From positions 266,374-330,373 of the forward strand of contig NZ_FOUJ01000002.1 in NCBI RefSeq assembly GCF_900114835.1: DNA of 64,000 bases, in the 5' to 3' direction. The position numbers and the translations under genes are program-made. Source of the DNA: Methanolobus profundi. Its GTDB lineage: Archaea > Halobacteriota > Methanosarcinia > Methanosarcinales > Methanosarcinaceae. This document shows positions 35,550 through 44,387 of this stretch, piece by piece; the first letter of the stretch is position 1; the number at the start of each line of letters is the position of its first letter. The notes below the pieces were generated by a model, which had not been told where the DNA came from, did no database searches, and was given only the letters and a program-made list of their open reading frames with translations.

Positions 35550-35804
35550 ATGTATACAGTCTACATCAGAGCGCTGGATGGTTCGTACATAAATGTTGAC
35601 CAGATAATCCAGATATATGCTACAATATTTGAGGACGAGGAATACATAATGGCAATGTCTTCCTATGAGACTGCTGATCCGATCCTGGATTATACAGGTA
35701 ACAAAGATCCGGACCAGTTGATATTGAATGCACTTTCTATGATAGCAAATGCAAAGATAGAGTCACAGACCATTGGAGATGTCGTAATAGTAGACCTTGC
35801 ATAA
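35550..35804 (+). CDS. Small protein of unknown function
   Basis: 84 residues from ATG 35550, chosen because GGAGTGAG lies 6 nt upstream. MYTVYIRALDGSYINVDQII at the start suggests a beta strand pair; the end (TIGDVVIVDLA) is another strand. No Cys, no membrane helix, no family recognised. Convergent with the next gene, and divergent from RNase H across 200 nt of AT-rich sequence. Confidence 0.62.
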   Translation: MYTVYIRALDGSYINVDQIIQIYATIFEDEEYIMAMSSYETADPILDYTGNKDPDQLILNALSMIANAKIESQTIGDVVIVDLA

Positions 35805-35822
35805 CCGGTGGATAGCTAAAAA

Positions 35823-36638
35823 CTAGCAAAAAGCCAGAAAGATCATTTCTCTCACCCGGTCGATCAGTTCTCTTGCCCCGTCTTCCAGATCAACATCATT
35901 CTCATCGGTAGTGGTACACCTATCACTTAGAACTACAAGATAGTCAATTGTCTCAAGCATTTCCTGATCTGGCTCGTTAGCCCTGCCAATATCACGGAGC
36001 CTCTGCACCATTGCAGCTATGGTTTCTTCTGGCTCAGGTTCGAGATCGTTCACCTCACACAGCATCCTCAGATATATTTCAAGAGCATCACCGGCAATTA
36101 GGCCTGCAGAACGAACGGACCCCTGCTCATACAGTCTCTCGGCTTCGTCAAGTTCAGAGTTCATCTGTTCTATTATAGACATCCTCTCATGACCGTTCTG
36201 AGCTGAAGCGATAAGAGGTAGAGGTTCCATAGAGTTGAGCATACTCACCATGACATCAAAACTGGCCCTGAATTCTTTTTTCAGGTCACTTTTCTCGTTG
36301 GAATTGCTGACAGGATCCTTCAGACCGATGAGAGAGAGCATCGTTTCATTGAAGCCTGAGAATTTGTCATATTTTGATCTCCTGCTCCTTGATGTGCTTG
36401 CCTGAATAGATTCCCTGCAAGCTTCATACCAATCCCCGTACCTCTCAAAAAGAGCACGTTGCAGAGGCTCGTTCTTAGAATTGATCAAACATATCCGGTA
36501 TTCGACATTCTGTAACCCTGTTGAACCGTCATCCACTCGCTTCATCCTTTTCTGGGTGGTGCCTTCCAGCAGGTCCATATACATCTTTTCGATTATCTCA
36601 GCCTCTCTGATGCATGTGTCAATGTCCGGATGGTCCAT
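35823..36638 (-). CDS. Helical protein with possible HEPN-like C-terminal region
   Basis: 271 residues, mainly helical and acidic. The N-terminal part is uncharacterised; residues about 165-271 (ERLYEQGSVRSAGLIAGDAL, then EIYLRMLCEVN and ARELIDRVREMI) resemble the DUF4145/HEPN-type helical bundle seen in defence-related proteins, but I see no RxxxxH active site. Assignment is therefore weak. No partner gene of a known system is adjacent. Confidence 0.55.
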   Translation of the reverse strand: MDHPDIDTCIREAEIIEKMYMDLLEGTTQKRMKRVDDGSTGLQNVEYRICLINSKNEPLQRALFERYGDWYEACRESIQASTSRSRRSKYDKFSGFNETMLSLIGLKDPVSNSNEKSDLKKEFRASFDVMVSMLNSMEPLPLIASAQNGHERMSIIEQMNSELDEAERLYEQGSVRSAGLIAGDALEIYLRMLCEVNDLEPEPEETIAAMVQRLRDIGRANEPDQEMLETIDYLVVLSDRCTTTDENDVDLEDGARELIDRVREMIFLAFC

Positions 36639-36757
36639 AATATATGAATGTAAAAAATCGTATTTAAAGGAGTGGAAGCAAGTGTGACCTTTGTGAGTAT
36701 GTTCAGGGACACAAACACTAAATATACACAGCCCAATTCATATTTAGGGGTTAAACT

Positions 36758-37018
36758 ATGCAAGATCTAGTATCGATAGATATGAGCGAACGTACTACGG
36801 AACAGATCCAGAGACACATAGCCTTAATTCAGGACGATATGGAGAATTGCTGTACACCATGCCGTTGCACCTGTATTTCAGAAGCCATGCAGCAATTATA
36901 CAACAACCATCCTCCTGCCAAAATTCAGACCTTGCTGATGGAATTCGAGGATAGATGTCATAGAAGACCTAATAATACGTTCTTCCAGGCACTAAAAGAG
37001 CTTCTGTTCATTGATTGA
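36758..37018 (+). CDS. Small cysteine-cluster protein
   Basis: 86 residues with a tight cluster ENCCTPCRCTCISEA (five Cys within eight residues near 31-38) and one Cys further on (EDRCHRR). The rest is helical. The cluster could bind a metal ion or Fe-S unit. I do not recognise the family. ATG 36758 is preceded by AGGGG. It is divergent from the helical protein gene across 119 nt. Confidence 0.65.
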   Translation: MQDLVSIDMSERTTEQIQRHIALIQDDMENCCTPCRCTCISEAMQQLYNNHPPAKIQTLLMEFEDRCHRRPNNTFFQALKELLFID

Positions 37019-37088
37019 AACCACTGAAAGAGAATTCAGGCTGTCTCTTTTTTGAAAGTAGTGGTCAGCTTGTCTTTTACATATCCTG

Positions 37089-37946
37089 TCAGTTGTCGGA
37101 AATTGCTGAGAGGATCAGAGGAACGAAGATCCCGAAAAAGTAGCCTGTGTAATGACCGACTGAATTGACAATGGCACCGTTGCGCATGATCTCCTCAGGA
37201 ACCAGAACAGGCAAGATGAATATGTAATTCAGGGTTACGATCAGTAGACCCAGGAAGTACAATTGCTTGAAATTGGGGAAACATCTCAACCAGTTCCTGA
37301 TATCGAAATTCTTCTTGATGACCTCTACGATGACATCCTTTTGCAGGTAGACCAATACCAATGCGAATGTAATTATGAATATGTACTGGAACACTTGTGA
37401 AGGAATGTTCCCAAGGACCAGTAAGAGATTCATGATAACTATCAGGAAAAGGAATGTGAGGTCCATGCTCTTGCAGCAGTATTCTTTCAGGAACCTATAG
37501 ACAATATATGTCAGATATCCGAACAAGGAACTGATAAGTCCTGAAAAACCCTGATATGTTGTGTTTGGCCCGATCATGCTCATAGATACGATCGATATCA
37601 CCCAGGGTAAGAACAGGAACATGAACCCCGAGTACACATAGAAGTTACGTTTGTTCGTCTCAAGATTGAAGATGAGAAAACAAAGTGCCAGATAAGTAGC
37701 CAGATTTCCGGTAAAGTGTGCCAGATCATTATGTACATAATTTGAGAGAAAGAGCGAATACAGTGTTATCCTTGAAGGATACAGGATGAAATATGTCTCT
37801 TTCAAGCTCATGGGAAGATAAAAGATGAAGATCAGTAATGCCGGAACCAGCATAAAATAGAACAGACCATCCCTCTTTTTCCAGCCTGCTGAAAATAAGT
37901 ACCTTGATGAAAATGATCCAATATGGCACTTTATAGTTCCTGACAT
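37089..37946 (-). CDS. Rhomboid-family intramembrane protease
   Basis: Membrane serine protease of 285 residues with seven or so helices. The catalytic pair is visible: Ser135 in YQGFSG (the GxSG motif) and His265 in NSVGHYTGYFFG in the last helix. The HNDLAHFTGN stretch (His72, His77, Asn81) matches the rhomboid H-x4-H-x3-N motif that forms the oxyanion region. Substrates are unknown. It sits alone on the minus strand near tRNA-Arg. Confidence 0.85.
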   Translation of the reverse strand: MSGTIKCHIGSFSSRYLFSAGWKKRDGLFYFMLVPALLIFIFYLPMSLKETYFILYPSRITLYSLFLSNYVHNDLAHFTGNLATYLALCFLIFNLETNKRNFYVYSGFMFLFLPWVISIVSMSMIGPNTTYQGFSGLISSLFGYLTYIVYRFLKEYCCKSMDLTFLFLIVIMNLLLVLGNIPSQVFQYIFIITFALVLVYLQKDVIVEVIKKNFDIRNWLRCFPNFKQLYFLGLLIVTLNYIFILPVLVPEEIMRNGAIVNSVGHYTGYFFGIFVPLILSAISDN

Positions 37947-38069
37947 TTAAAATGTATTTTAATTTAAATGTAGATATGTTTTTGGTTTTACAGAAGTTAC
38001 TGAATAATCATTGATTAAAATTAAAAACATACGACATTGATATGTTGAAACAACAAAAATAAGAAGAGC

Positions 38070-38140
38070 GTCCCGACCGAGGATCGAACTCGGATCTAAG
38101 GCTCCGCAGGCCTCAAGGATATCCATTACCCTACCGGGAC
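38070..38140 (-). tRNA. tRNA-Arg (anticodon GCG)
   Basis: Cloverleaf of 71 nt on the minus strand: acceptor GTCCCGG with 3' TCGGGAC (last pair G-U), D arm GGGT...ATCC, anticodon stem-loop GAGGC-CTGCGGA-GCCTT with GCG at positions 34-36, and T arm CCGAG-TTCGATC-CTCGG. CCA is not encoded (the next bases are GCT). It reads CGC and CGU. No intron. Confidence 0.93.
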
Positions 38141-38284
38141 ATTGGGGTTCATGCTCTAATGTCTTTCTCGCATATAAAGATTATTGGTTGGAGAATAAAT
38201 AACCATGCATTTTTGGGCATTATTGCACTCAAAGATGTGTGAACGATCAATAAAAGTTAAATGCTGCAAGGCTGATTACTAATC

Positions 38285-39469
38285 ATGTCGATGACAATAG
38301 GACTTGCAGGGAAACCTAACGCAGGGAAATCCACATTCTTTAAGGCTGCAACACTTGCAGACGTTGAAATTGCTAATTATCCATTCACAACCATCCATGC
38401 AAACAAAGGAGTCACCTACGTAAAGTCAGAATGCCCGTGTGTCAGCCGTGACAAGCGCTGTGGCAACTGTTCAGATGGCATACGTTACGTTCCTATCGAG
38501 CTCATAGATGTTGCAGGACTGGTACCTGATGCGCACCAGGGGCGCGGACTTGGTAACACCTTCCTCGATGATCTTCGTCAGGCACAGGCCATCATTCACG
38601 TCATAGACGCATCCGGTGGAACAGATATCGAAGGGAATCCTGTAGATATCGGAGACCATGACCCACTCGGAGACATCGATTTCCTCAACCACGAACTTAC
38701 CATGTGGATCCATAGTATTATAATGAGGAACTGGACAAAACTGTCACGCAAGATACAGGCAGAAGGACTTAACCTCGAGCATATACTAGCAGACCAGCTC
38801 ATGGGAGCAGGAGTTAACGAGCAACACATCAGTGAAGCACTCAACGAATGCAAACTTGACAGGAACCACCTCTCCACATGGAGCGAAGAAGACATAGTCC
38901 ACTTCTGTGACGTTATCCGCTCCCTCAGCAAACCAATGATCATCGCCGCTAACAAGATGGACGTGGCACCACCGGAGAACGTCAGCAATCTCCAGGCACT
39001 TGAGCAGATGGTCGTGCCCACAAGCGCAGCCGCAGAACTTGTCCTGAGATCAGCATCAAAAGGACAGGCTATCAGCTACGAGCCAGGGGACAAGGACTTC
39101 ACAATAATCTCAGAAAAGCTCAGCCCTGCCCAGAAGAAAGGACTTGAGAACGTACGCAGCCTGATACAGAAGACCGAAGGTACAGGTATCCAGGAATGTA
39201 TAAACAGTGCCGTATTCGAGCTTCTGGACCTTATAATCGTCTATCCGGTAGAAGATGAAGGCAAGTGGACCGACAAGAACGGCCGCATGCTCCCTGATGC
39301 ATTCCTCATGAAAAAAGGCTCCAATCCACACGACCTTGCATACAAGGTACACTCAGATATTGGAGACCGTTTCCTCTATGCAGTTGACGCAAAGACAAAG
39401 ATGCGCCTTGGGGAGAAGCACGAGCTCAAAGACGGAGACGTTGTGAAGATAGTATCCACAGCAAAATAA
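38285..39469 (+). CDS. OBG-type GTPase with C-terminal TGS domain (Ygr210/MJ1332-like)
   Basis: Translation-associated P-loop GTPase of 394 residues. Seen: Walker A GKPNAGKST at residues 9-17, switch region YPFTTIHANKGV near 34-45, DVAGLVPDAHQGRGLGN (G3) near 78-94, and NKMD (G4) near 222, which points to GTP rather than the ATP preference of YchF. A Cys cluster CPCVSRDKRCGNC interrupts the G domain near 50-62. The final 70 residues form the TGS domain. Such proteins associate with ribosomes. The next gene follows 29 nt later on the same strand. Confidence 0.9.
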   Translation: MSMTIGLAGKPNAGKSTFFKAATLADVEIANYPFTTIHANKGVTYVKSECPCVSRDKRCGNCSDGIRYVPIELIDVAGLVPDAHQGRGLGNTFLDDLRQAQAIIHVIDASGGTDIEGNPVDIGDHDPLGDIDFLNHELTMWIHSIIMRNWTKLSRKIQAEGLNLEHILADQLMGAGVNEQHISEALNECKLDRNHLSTWSEEDIVHFCDVIRSLSKPMIIAANKMDVAPPENVSNLQALEQMVVPTSAAAELVLRSASKGQAISYEPGDKDFTIISEKLSPAQKKGLENVRSLIQKTEGTGIQECINSAVFELLDLIIVYPVEDEGKWTDKNGRMLPDAFLMKKGSNPHDLAYKVHSDIGDRFLYAVDAKTKMRLGEKHELKDGDVVKIVSTAK

Positions 39470-39498
39470 GATAACTACCACAAACAGCGCTGACCACC

Positions 39499-40158
39499 AT
39501 GAGCTTTGTCACATCCCTCTATGAGAAACACCTGCTGCAGCAGATAAAGAAATATCCCAGCCCGGAACACATGTCACTTGTGATATCCGAAGCTGACCTG
39601 CTGCAAAAGGGCGGGCTCAAAAAGCTCAGGGATTACATACTCTGGTGCAAGCAGCTCAATGTCAAGATCGTTAGTATCTACGTTGATGTCCTTGACACCG
39701 AAAAACCACTTCGTTCACAAATGATAGCACAGCTTGCCGGACAGCTTAACGATATACTGCAAAGAACACCTGAACAGATCGGCTACGATATATTCGGCGA
39801 GAATGGTGAACCCTGCTGCAAACGAAAAGGGAATGGATTTCAGGTCTATGTATCCGTAGGATTTGGTGGGCGTGAAGAGGTCACAAAAGCAGTAAAGGAC
39901 ATACTGCAAAAGGTGAAGGAAGGCACCATGAGACCTGAAGATATTGATGAGAATGCCATCGAATCCCGCCTTGTGGTCAAACACGAGCCAGACGTCTTCA
40001 TCCGTTCAGGAGGAAGACATCTCTCCGATTTCCTGATATGGCAATCCATATACTCTGAATACTACTTCACAGATGTCAACTGGCATGAAGTAAGAAAACT
40101 CGACCTGCTCAGGATAATAAGGGACTTCCAGAAACGTCAGAGACGATTTGGAAAATAA
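39499..40158 (+). CDS. Cis-prenyltransferase-like subunit lacking the catalytic Asp motif
   Basis: Homologue of undecaprenyl/dolichyl diphosphate synthases (219 residues). The C-terminal half is clear: VSVGFGGREEV near 118-128, EPDVFIRSGGRHLSDFLIWQ at 163-182 and SIYSEYYFTDVNW at 183-195, ending in RRFG (residues 215-218), the RxG motif used by cis-prenyltransferases. At the N-terminus, where catalytic subunits read MDGNRRWA, the line is EHMSLVISEADLLQKGG: the catalytic Asp and Arg are absent. This is the NgBR/Nus1 pattern, so it is probably the non-catalytic partner in a heteromeric enzyme making the lipid carrier for S-layer glycosylation. Archaeal heteromers of this kind have been described. 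No catalytic partner is in the window. Confidence 0.82.
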   Translation: MSFVTSLYEKHLLQQIKKYPSPEHMSLVISEADLLQKGGLKKLRDYILWCKQLNVKIVSIYVDVLDTEKPLRSQMIAQLAGQLNDILQRTPEQIGYDIFGENGEPCCKRKGNGFQVYVSVGFGGREEVTKAVKDILQKVKEGTMRPEDIDENAIESRLVVKHEPDVFIRSGGRHLSDFLIWQSIYSEYYFTDVNWHEVRKLDLLRIIRDFQKRQRRFGK

Positions 40159-40164
40159 CACTTA

Positions 40165-40590
40165 TCAGATATCCTTGCCCATCACAATGGCATTGTCATC
40201 TAAATAATAGCCGTCTACTTTTCCCTCGACCACAAAACCATTATTGGAATAGAAAAGCTGGGCACTCACATTCTTTTCTCTTACCTCAAGTGTCATCCTG
40301 TTGAAACCATATAGTCTCACAAGATCGATACACCATTCAAGCAGCTTGCTGGCAATTCCCTGCCTCCTGTGATCGCGGTGAACAGCAATGCTCTGGAGAT
40401 GAGCTGTTCTTTTATCCTCAGAAGAAGCGACTATGGCATAACCAAGCACCTTATCCTCTTCATAGACAAGGAATCCCGGATTGCTAAGGTGTGCCTTGAA
40501 AAGAAAATCAGGCCATGGAACCTCAAAAGAACAATTCTCTATCTCAACGATATCAGAGATATCCGATTCCAGCGCTCTTCTGATGCTCAT
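40165..40590 (-). CDS. rimI: N-terminal acetyltransferase RimI-like (GNAT)
   Basis: Transfers acetyl from acetyl-CoA to protein N-termini or other amines. 141 residues from ATG 40590 (protein MSIRRALESDI...). Seen: motif A LQSIAVHRDHRRQGIASKLL with the CoA-binding RRQGIA loop, and motif B NVSAQLFYSNNGFVVEGKVD near the end. In archaea this family acetylates many N-termini, like Ard1/NAA10. The frame opens 9 nt earlier at TTG. It is divergent from the zinc-ribbon gene. Confidence 0.88.
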   Translation of the reverse strand: MSIRRALESDISDIVEIENCSFEVPWPDFLFKAHLSNPGFLVYEEDKVLGYAIVASSEDKRTAHLQSIAVHRDHRRQGIASKLLEWCIDLVRLYGFNRMTLEVREKNVSAQLFYSNNGFVVEGKVDGYYLDDNAIVMGKDI

Positions 40591-40663
40591 GTTCTCCAAC
40601 CAGTTCTCCTGTCAATTATCAGTGAGAGTTACTATTTATATGATACATACTAAAAAGTTACCG

Positions 40664-41164
40664 ATGGCATACGGCGTTATTATATGCACAAAATGCAGGA
40701 AGCAGGCACAGATAATAGAAGTAGGCAGTTCAAAGACAACACGCTGCCAGAGATGTAATGCTATCCTGAACACAAGAAAACTACGCCTTTTCTTTTCCTC
40801 AGATAATCTTGATGAAGCCATCGCGGTCAGAACCCAGATACAGGCGCAGATAGCTGACACCGGAACATATACACCCAAAAGCGAGGCAGAGGACGAGACC
40901 CCACAGCATCAGGTCTTTGGCAAGGAGATCGATCAGAAGGCAGCTTGTCTGATAGACAACAGAAAGACCCAGAAGAAAAAGAAGCCTGACGAGGTCATCA
41001 TTGAGATACTCACGTCAAATAACGGAAAGATGGCACACGATGATCTGAAAAAAGCTGCTATTGCCATGGATGTGGATGAAGAGCGCTTTGAAGATATACT
41101 GAAAAAACTGTTACATGCAGGTGAGGTTTACTCACCCTCAAAAGGATCAATAAAGATCGTTTAA
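40664..41164 (+). CDS. Zinc-ribbon protein with C-terminal winged-helix (DUF5817-like)
   Basis: 166 residues: N-terminal zinc ribbon MAYGVIICTKCRKQAQIIEV with partner CxxC TTRCQRCNA, a flexible linker, and a C-terminal helical DNA-binding-like domain KPDEVIIEILTSNNGKMAHD then AAIAMDVDEERFEDILKKL, ending HAGEVYSPSKGSIKIV, like the wing of an MCM/replication-type winged helix. Archaeal DUF5817-type proteins have this make-up; role unknown. ATG 40664 is chosen because the zinc ribbon begins there. A hairpin follows the stop. Confidence 0.75.
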   Translation: MAYGVIICTKCRKQAQIIEVGSSKTTRCQRCNAILNTRKLRLFFSSDNLDEAIAVRTQIQAQIADTGTYTPKSEAEDETPQHQVFGKEIDQKAACLIDNRKTQKKKKPDEVIIEILTSNNGKMAHDDLKKAAIAMDVDEERFEDILKKLLHAGEVYSPSKGSIKIV

Positions 41165-41204
41165 GTGGTCCTGAACAAACATGTGCAAACACGTAGAGAC
41201 CACT
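41164..41204 (+). terminator. Hairpin after the zinc-ribbon gene
   Basis: AGTGGTC and GACCACT arms (7 bp, perfect) around 27 nt, followed by ATTTTG. It begins on the last base of the stop codon. The long loop makes it weaker than the other terminators. Confidence 0.45.
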
Positions 41205-41326
41205 ATTTTGCAAAAACAGTAAATATATTCACTGAGAGTATACAAAAAATATATCTAAAAAGATGTATAATATGTAATGTCTGAATGGTTTGCTTTCGAT
41301 TAAAAATGATTTGACCTGGTATGATT

Positions 41327-42598
41327 ATGTCCGATATAACCCTTGATATTGTGGAACTGCTACTGACAGCACAAATATATAACAAATATTCAGAGATGGA
41401 TGCAAGTGACCTGCCCAAAGATATACGTAAGTATTACTGGAGCCGGGATCAGAGAAATGTTCCAAGACCTATAAGAGTTACTGCGGCAGATGTCGAGAAG
41501 ATACTTGGCGAAGAGAAGCTCGACAGCAAGATCAGAGCACTCCCCTTTGCGAACATCGATGATCAGGAATTCTCTGCAAAGATCACAGCACTTGACGTAG
41601 GAGCAGAATGGTTCCAGAAAAAGGATGAGAAACGGGACAGAATATCACACAATCCGGTCCTTGCATTCTTTTACGAGAAAAAGAAGACCGAAGGTGCAGA
41701 CTACACCAGTGCCAGGTCCAGAGTAAGACCAAAAGAGGTCGACAGGGAATGGATAGAATCCCTTATAGCTGATATCGAAAAGGAAGAAGGCGGTACTGAC
41801 ATGCTCAAGCTGGCACAGATCAGCGCACCTGAAGATATACCACAGAGCATGAATGACTTTGTCCTCACACACGAACAGGAAGAGGAAACAAAGAAGATAG
41901 TCAAAGCCATCCAGTACAGAGATTACCTGAAACACATCGGACTCTATGATGTTGGTAAGGTGCTCATGGTAGGACCACCTGGTACCGGAAAGACATCACT
42001 TGCCAAGGCAATGTCAGAACACCTGGCTATTCCTTTCGTTGAGGTCAGACTTTCAATGATAACGGACCAGTACCTTGGAGAAACAGCAAAGAACATCGAC
42101 AGGGTGTTCAATCTGGCAAAGAAATTAAGTCCATGCATTCTCTTTATCGATGAGTTCGATTTCGTGGCAAAGACACGTTCATCCGATGAACATGCAGCTC
42201 TCAAAAGAGCGGTCAACACACTTCTCAAGGCCATTGACAATATAAGCCTTACAACTGACGGAGTGCTTCTTCTTGCTGCAACCAACCACCCCAAGATGCT
42301 AGACTCCGCAGCATGGCGTCGTTTTGATGAGATCATGAAGTTCCCGTTACCTGATGTAGAGATGCGTAAGAAGATACTCGACATTGTCACAAAGGAGATC
42401 AAAGGTGACTTTGACACAGCAGAGATAGCAGCACTCACACATGGTTACAGCGGATCCGACCTGAGAATGGTCATTCGTGAAGGTGTGCTCACCGCACTTA
42501 TGACAGAAAGAATGGAGCTCACGCAGAAGGATATGCTGAATGCAGTGGCATCATTCGATGAAAGAGCTGTCATCAAGACCAACGAATACGAAGAATAG
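41327..42598 (+). CDS. AAA+ ATPase with unrecognised N-terminal domain
   Basis: 423 residues from ATG 41327 (a preceding ATG at 41321 is also possible). Residues about 1-180 are a helical, charged domain I do not recognise. The AAA module has Walker A GPPGTGKTSLAKAMSE near 216-231, Walker B CILFIDEFDFVAKTRSS near 275, sensor 1 LLLAATNHPKML, arginine finger region SAAWRRFDEIMKFPLP and sensor 2 GYSGSDLRMVIREG. It is of the classical FtsH/p97/SpoVK-like AAA clade, single ring, with no protease domain. Likely a remodelling ATPase. The MBL gene follows 18 nt later. Confidence 0.85.
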   Translation: MSDITLDIVELLLTAQIYNKYSEMDASDLPKDIRKYYWSRDQRNVPRPIRVTAADVEKILGEEKLDSKIRALPFANIDDQEFSAKITALDVGAEWFQKKDEKRDRISHNPVLAFFYEKKKTEGADYTSARSRVRPKEVDREWIESLIADIEKEEGGTDMLKLAQISAPEDIPQSMNDFVLTHEQEEETKKIVKAIQYRDYLKHIGLYDVGKVLMVGPPGTGKTSLAKAMSEHLAIPFVEVRLSMITDQYLGETAKNIDRVFNLAKKLSPCILFIDEFDFVAKTRSSDEHAALKRAVNTLLKAIDNISLTTDGVLLLAATNHPKMLDSAAWRRFDEIMKFPLPDVEMRKKILDIVTKEIKGDFDTAEIAALTHGYSGSDLRMVIREGVLTALMTERMELTQKDMLNAVASFDERAVIKTNEYEE

Positions 42599-42615
42599 TC
42601 CTTTCAGGTCAACTC

Positions 42616-43359
42616 ATGAAGATCACACTTCTTGGAACAGGAGATGCCACCGGAACTCCTGTTATCGGCTGTAATTGTCCCACATGCCAGGATGCTCACA
42701 AAGGTGGTAAAAGCCAGCGTACAAGGTTTGCTATCCTTGTGGAATCATCTGAAGGGACAGTACTCATAGATTCAGGGCCTGATCTTCGATACCAGTTACT
42801 CAAACAGGGAACAAAGCACATTGATGGTGTTATCTGGACACACGGCCATTACGACCATTTTGCAGGTTTTGCTGAATTCCACAGGGTCCAGTACAATGTA
42901 GATGTCTACGGACTGCCTGAAACCCTTGAATACATCCTTGATTACCTTCATTTCCTTCGTCCAAAGATGCACAAGCAGGAAATGTATGAACCATTCGAGC
43001 TTATAGGACTTGAATTCACTCTTTTCGAAGTTATCCATCCACCTGTAAAAAGGTCAATTGGGGTTATGATAAAAGATGGAGATACTAAAGTTGTGATCAC
43101 CGGAGACACTCAAAGGGATATTCCAAAAAAGAGCATCGAGATGATCATGGAACCGGACCTTCTCATTGCAGATGCTATTGTTCCGCCTACAGTAGAAGTA
43201 AAAAAGCACATGAACACCGAGGAAGCCAGCGACCTTGCCAGGGAAATAAAAGCAAAAGAAGTGGTTTTCACCCACCTCAGTCATTTCTTCAAACCACATG
43301 AAGAAGCCATCAAGGAATACCCATTGGGTTATGATGGAATGGTATTCGAATACCCTTGA
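42616..43359 (+). CDS. Metallo-beta-lactamase-fold hydrolase, PhnP/RNase Z-like
   Basis: 247 residues. The metal site is visible: THGHYDHFAG at residues 75-84 (HxHxDH), the Asp in GDTQRD and the later His pair in VVFTHLSHFFKPHEE. The N-terminus MKITLLGTGDATGTPVIGCN with CNCPTC resembles PhnP and related phosphodiesterases, with a Cys/zinc structural site. A cyclic phosphodiesterase role is inferred from the family; no phosphonate genes are near. Co-transcribed with the AAA+ gene. Convergent with the lipoprotein gene, 5 nt apart. Confidence 0.88.
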   Translation: MKITLLGTGDATGTPVIGCNCPTCQDAHKGGKSQRTRFAILVESSEGTVLIDSGPDLRYQLLKQGTKHIDGVIWTHGHYDHFAGFAEFHRVQYNVDVYGLPETLEYILDYLHFLRPKMHKQEMYEPFELIGLEFTLFEVIHPPVKRSIGVMIKDGDTKVVITGDTQRDIPKKSIEMIMEPDLLIADAIVPPTVEVKKHMNTEEASDLAREIKAKEVVFTHLSHFFKPHEEAIKEYPLGYDGMVFEYP

Positions 43360-43363
43360 ATTA

Positions 43364-44278
43364 TCAATCCTTTCCTTTCTTTTTAGGCACAGTTACCTGA
43401 CTTTCGATATCCTTCCTGATACTTTCCAGTCTCTTCTTTTCTCTCCTGTACCTAGAATAAACGAACAGTGCGATAAGACCAAGGATCGTTGCTGCAATTG
43501 AAAGATCCCTTGGAGCATTTTCTGTGTAGAACTTTGCAGTGATCAGCTTTGGTATCGGGTCGATCTCTTCCTCATCTTCCTGTGAATACCTGCCAAGCAT
43601 GCTCAGGAAGCCGCTTGTTGTCACCTCGTTCTTCCACACGAGATTCTCACGGTCCATATCATCATAGTATATCTCATCAGGAGATGGTTTGACCTTTCCT
43701 ACCAGGGAATTACCTGTGGTGTACCCTTCCGGCAGTACGAAACGAACAACTGACGGTGGTGTTGTGATATACATGAAGTCCTGTCCCGCTGGCGTTGACA
43801 TTGTGTAGGCTACAAACCCAGTGATCGGCTCTTCGAATGTGATGAATACATGCTTCTGCCCGCTAATAACATCATCAGACACGGTATAATTGATATCTGA
43901 TGCTTCTTCTCTAACAGAAAGAGCTGCAAATACTTCCTTTGTTGGCTCGGTCTGGTTGGCCAGATCCCCGAGTATTACGATATTTGCCACAGGTTCGGTC
44001 TGTGAAGTGCTCAGGTCTTCCAATGGAATAATATCGATCACAGTCTCGTTCTCAATGATCGAAACAACCTTTGCAGAGCCGTTCTTCGAAAGATAGAACG
44101 TATGAGTAGGGATGAACGCATCCTCTTCATAACTATTGTTGAGGAAAACATCGAACTCATATGCAGATAATTCCTGCAGGGTGACCTCATTGTCCACTGG
44201 TACAAGATCATCTATACAGCCGCCTGCAAACACAACCAGACCCAGAATACACAGCATGAGGAAAAAGTATCTTTTCAT
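43364..44278 (-). CDS. Lipoprotein with C-terminal membrane helix (DUF5803-like)
   Basis: 304 residues: signal peptide with lipobox FAGGC (Cys21), an exterior beta-rich domain (about 30-250) with several NxS/T glycosylation sites, one transmembrane helix near 262-280 (LSIAATILGLIALFVYSRYR) and a basic cytoplasmic tail ending PKKKGKD. Similar archaeal proteins are annotated DUF5803; function unknown. It lies between the MBL gene (convergent) and the ABC exporter operon. Confidence 0.68.
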   Translation of the reverse strand: MKRYFFLMLCILGLVVFAGGCIDDLVPVDNEVTLQELSAYEFDVFLNNSYEEDAFIPTHTFYLSKNGSAKVVSIIENETVIDIIPLEDLSTSQTEPVANIVILGDLANQTEPTKEVFAALSVREEASDINYTVSDDVISGQKHVFITFEEPITGFVAYTMSTPAGQDFMYITTPPSVVRFVLPEGYTTGNSLVGKVKPSPDEIYYDDMDRENLVWKNEVTTSGFLSMLGRYSQEDEEEIDPIPKLITAKFYTENAPRDLSIAATILGLIALFVYSRYRREKKRLESIRKDIESQVTVPKKKGKD

Positions 44279-44387
44279 TGCTACACCAATCGACCATCTG
44301 TTTTATCAAACTATCGTCACGCATAATATAATAATATATCAGTATCGATGCACCCTGAAAGACAAAAATGTATGACTTCTGGCTGCC

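Noticed and set aside
35823-36638. Calling the protein a HEPN defence nuclease
   Set aside because: The C-terminal helices are only reminiscent of the fold and no RxxxxH motif is visible.
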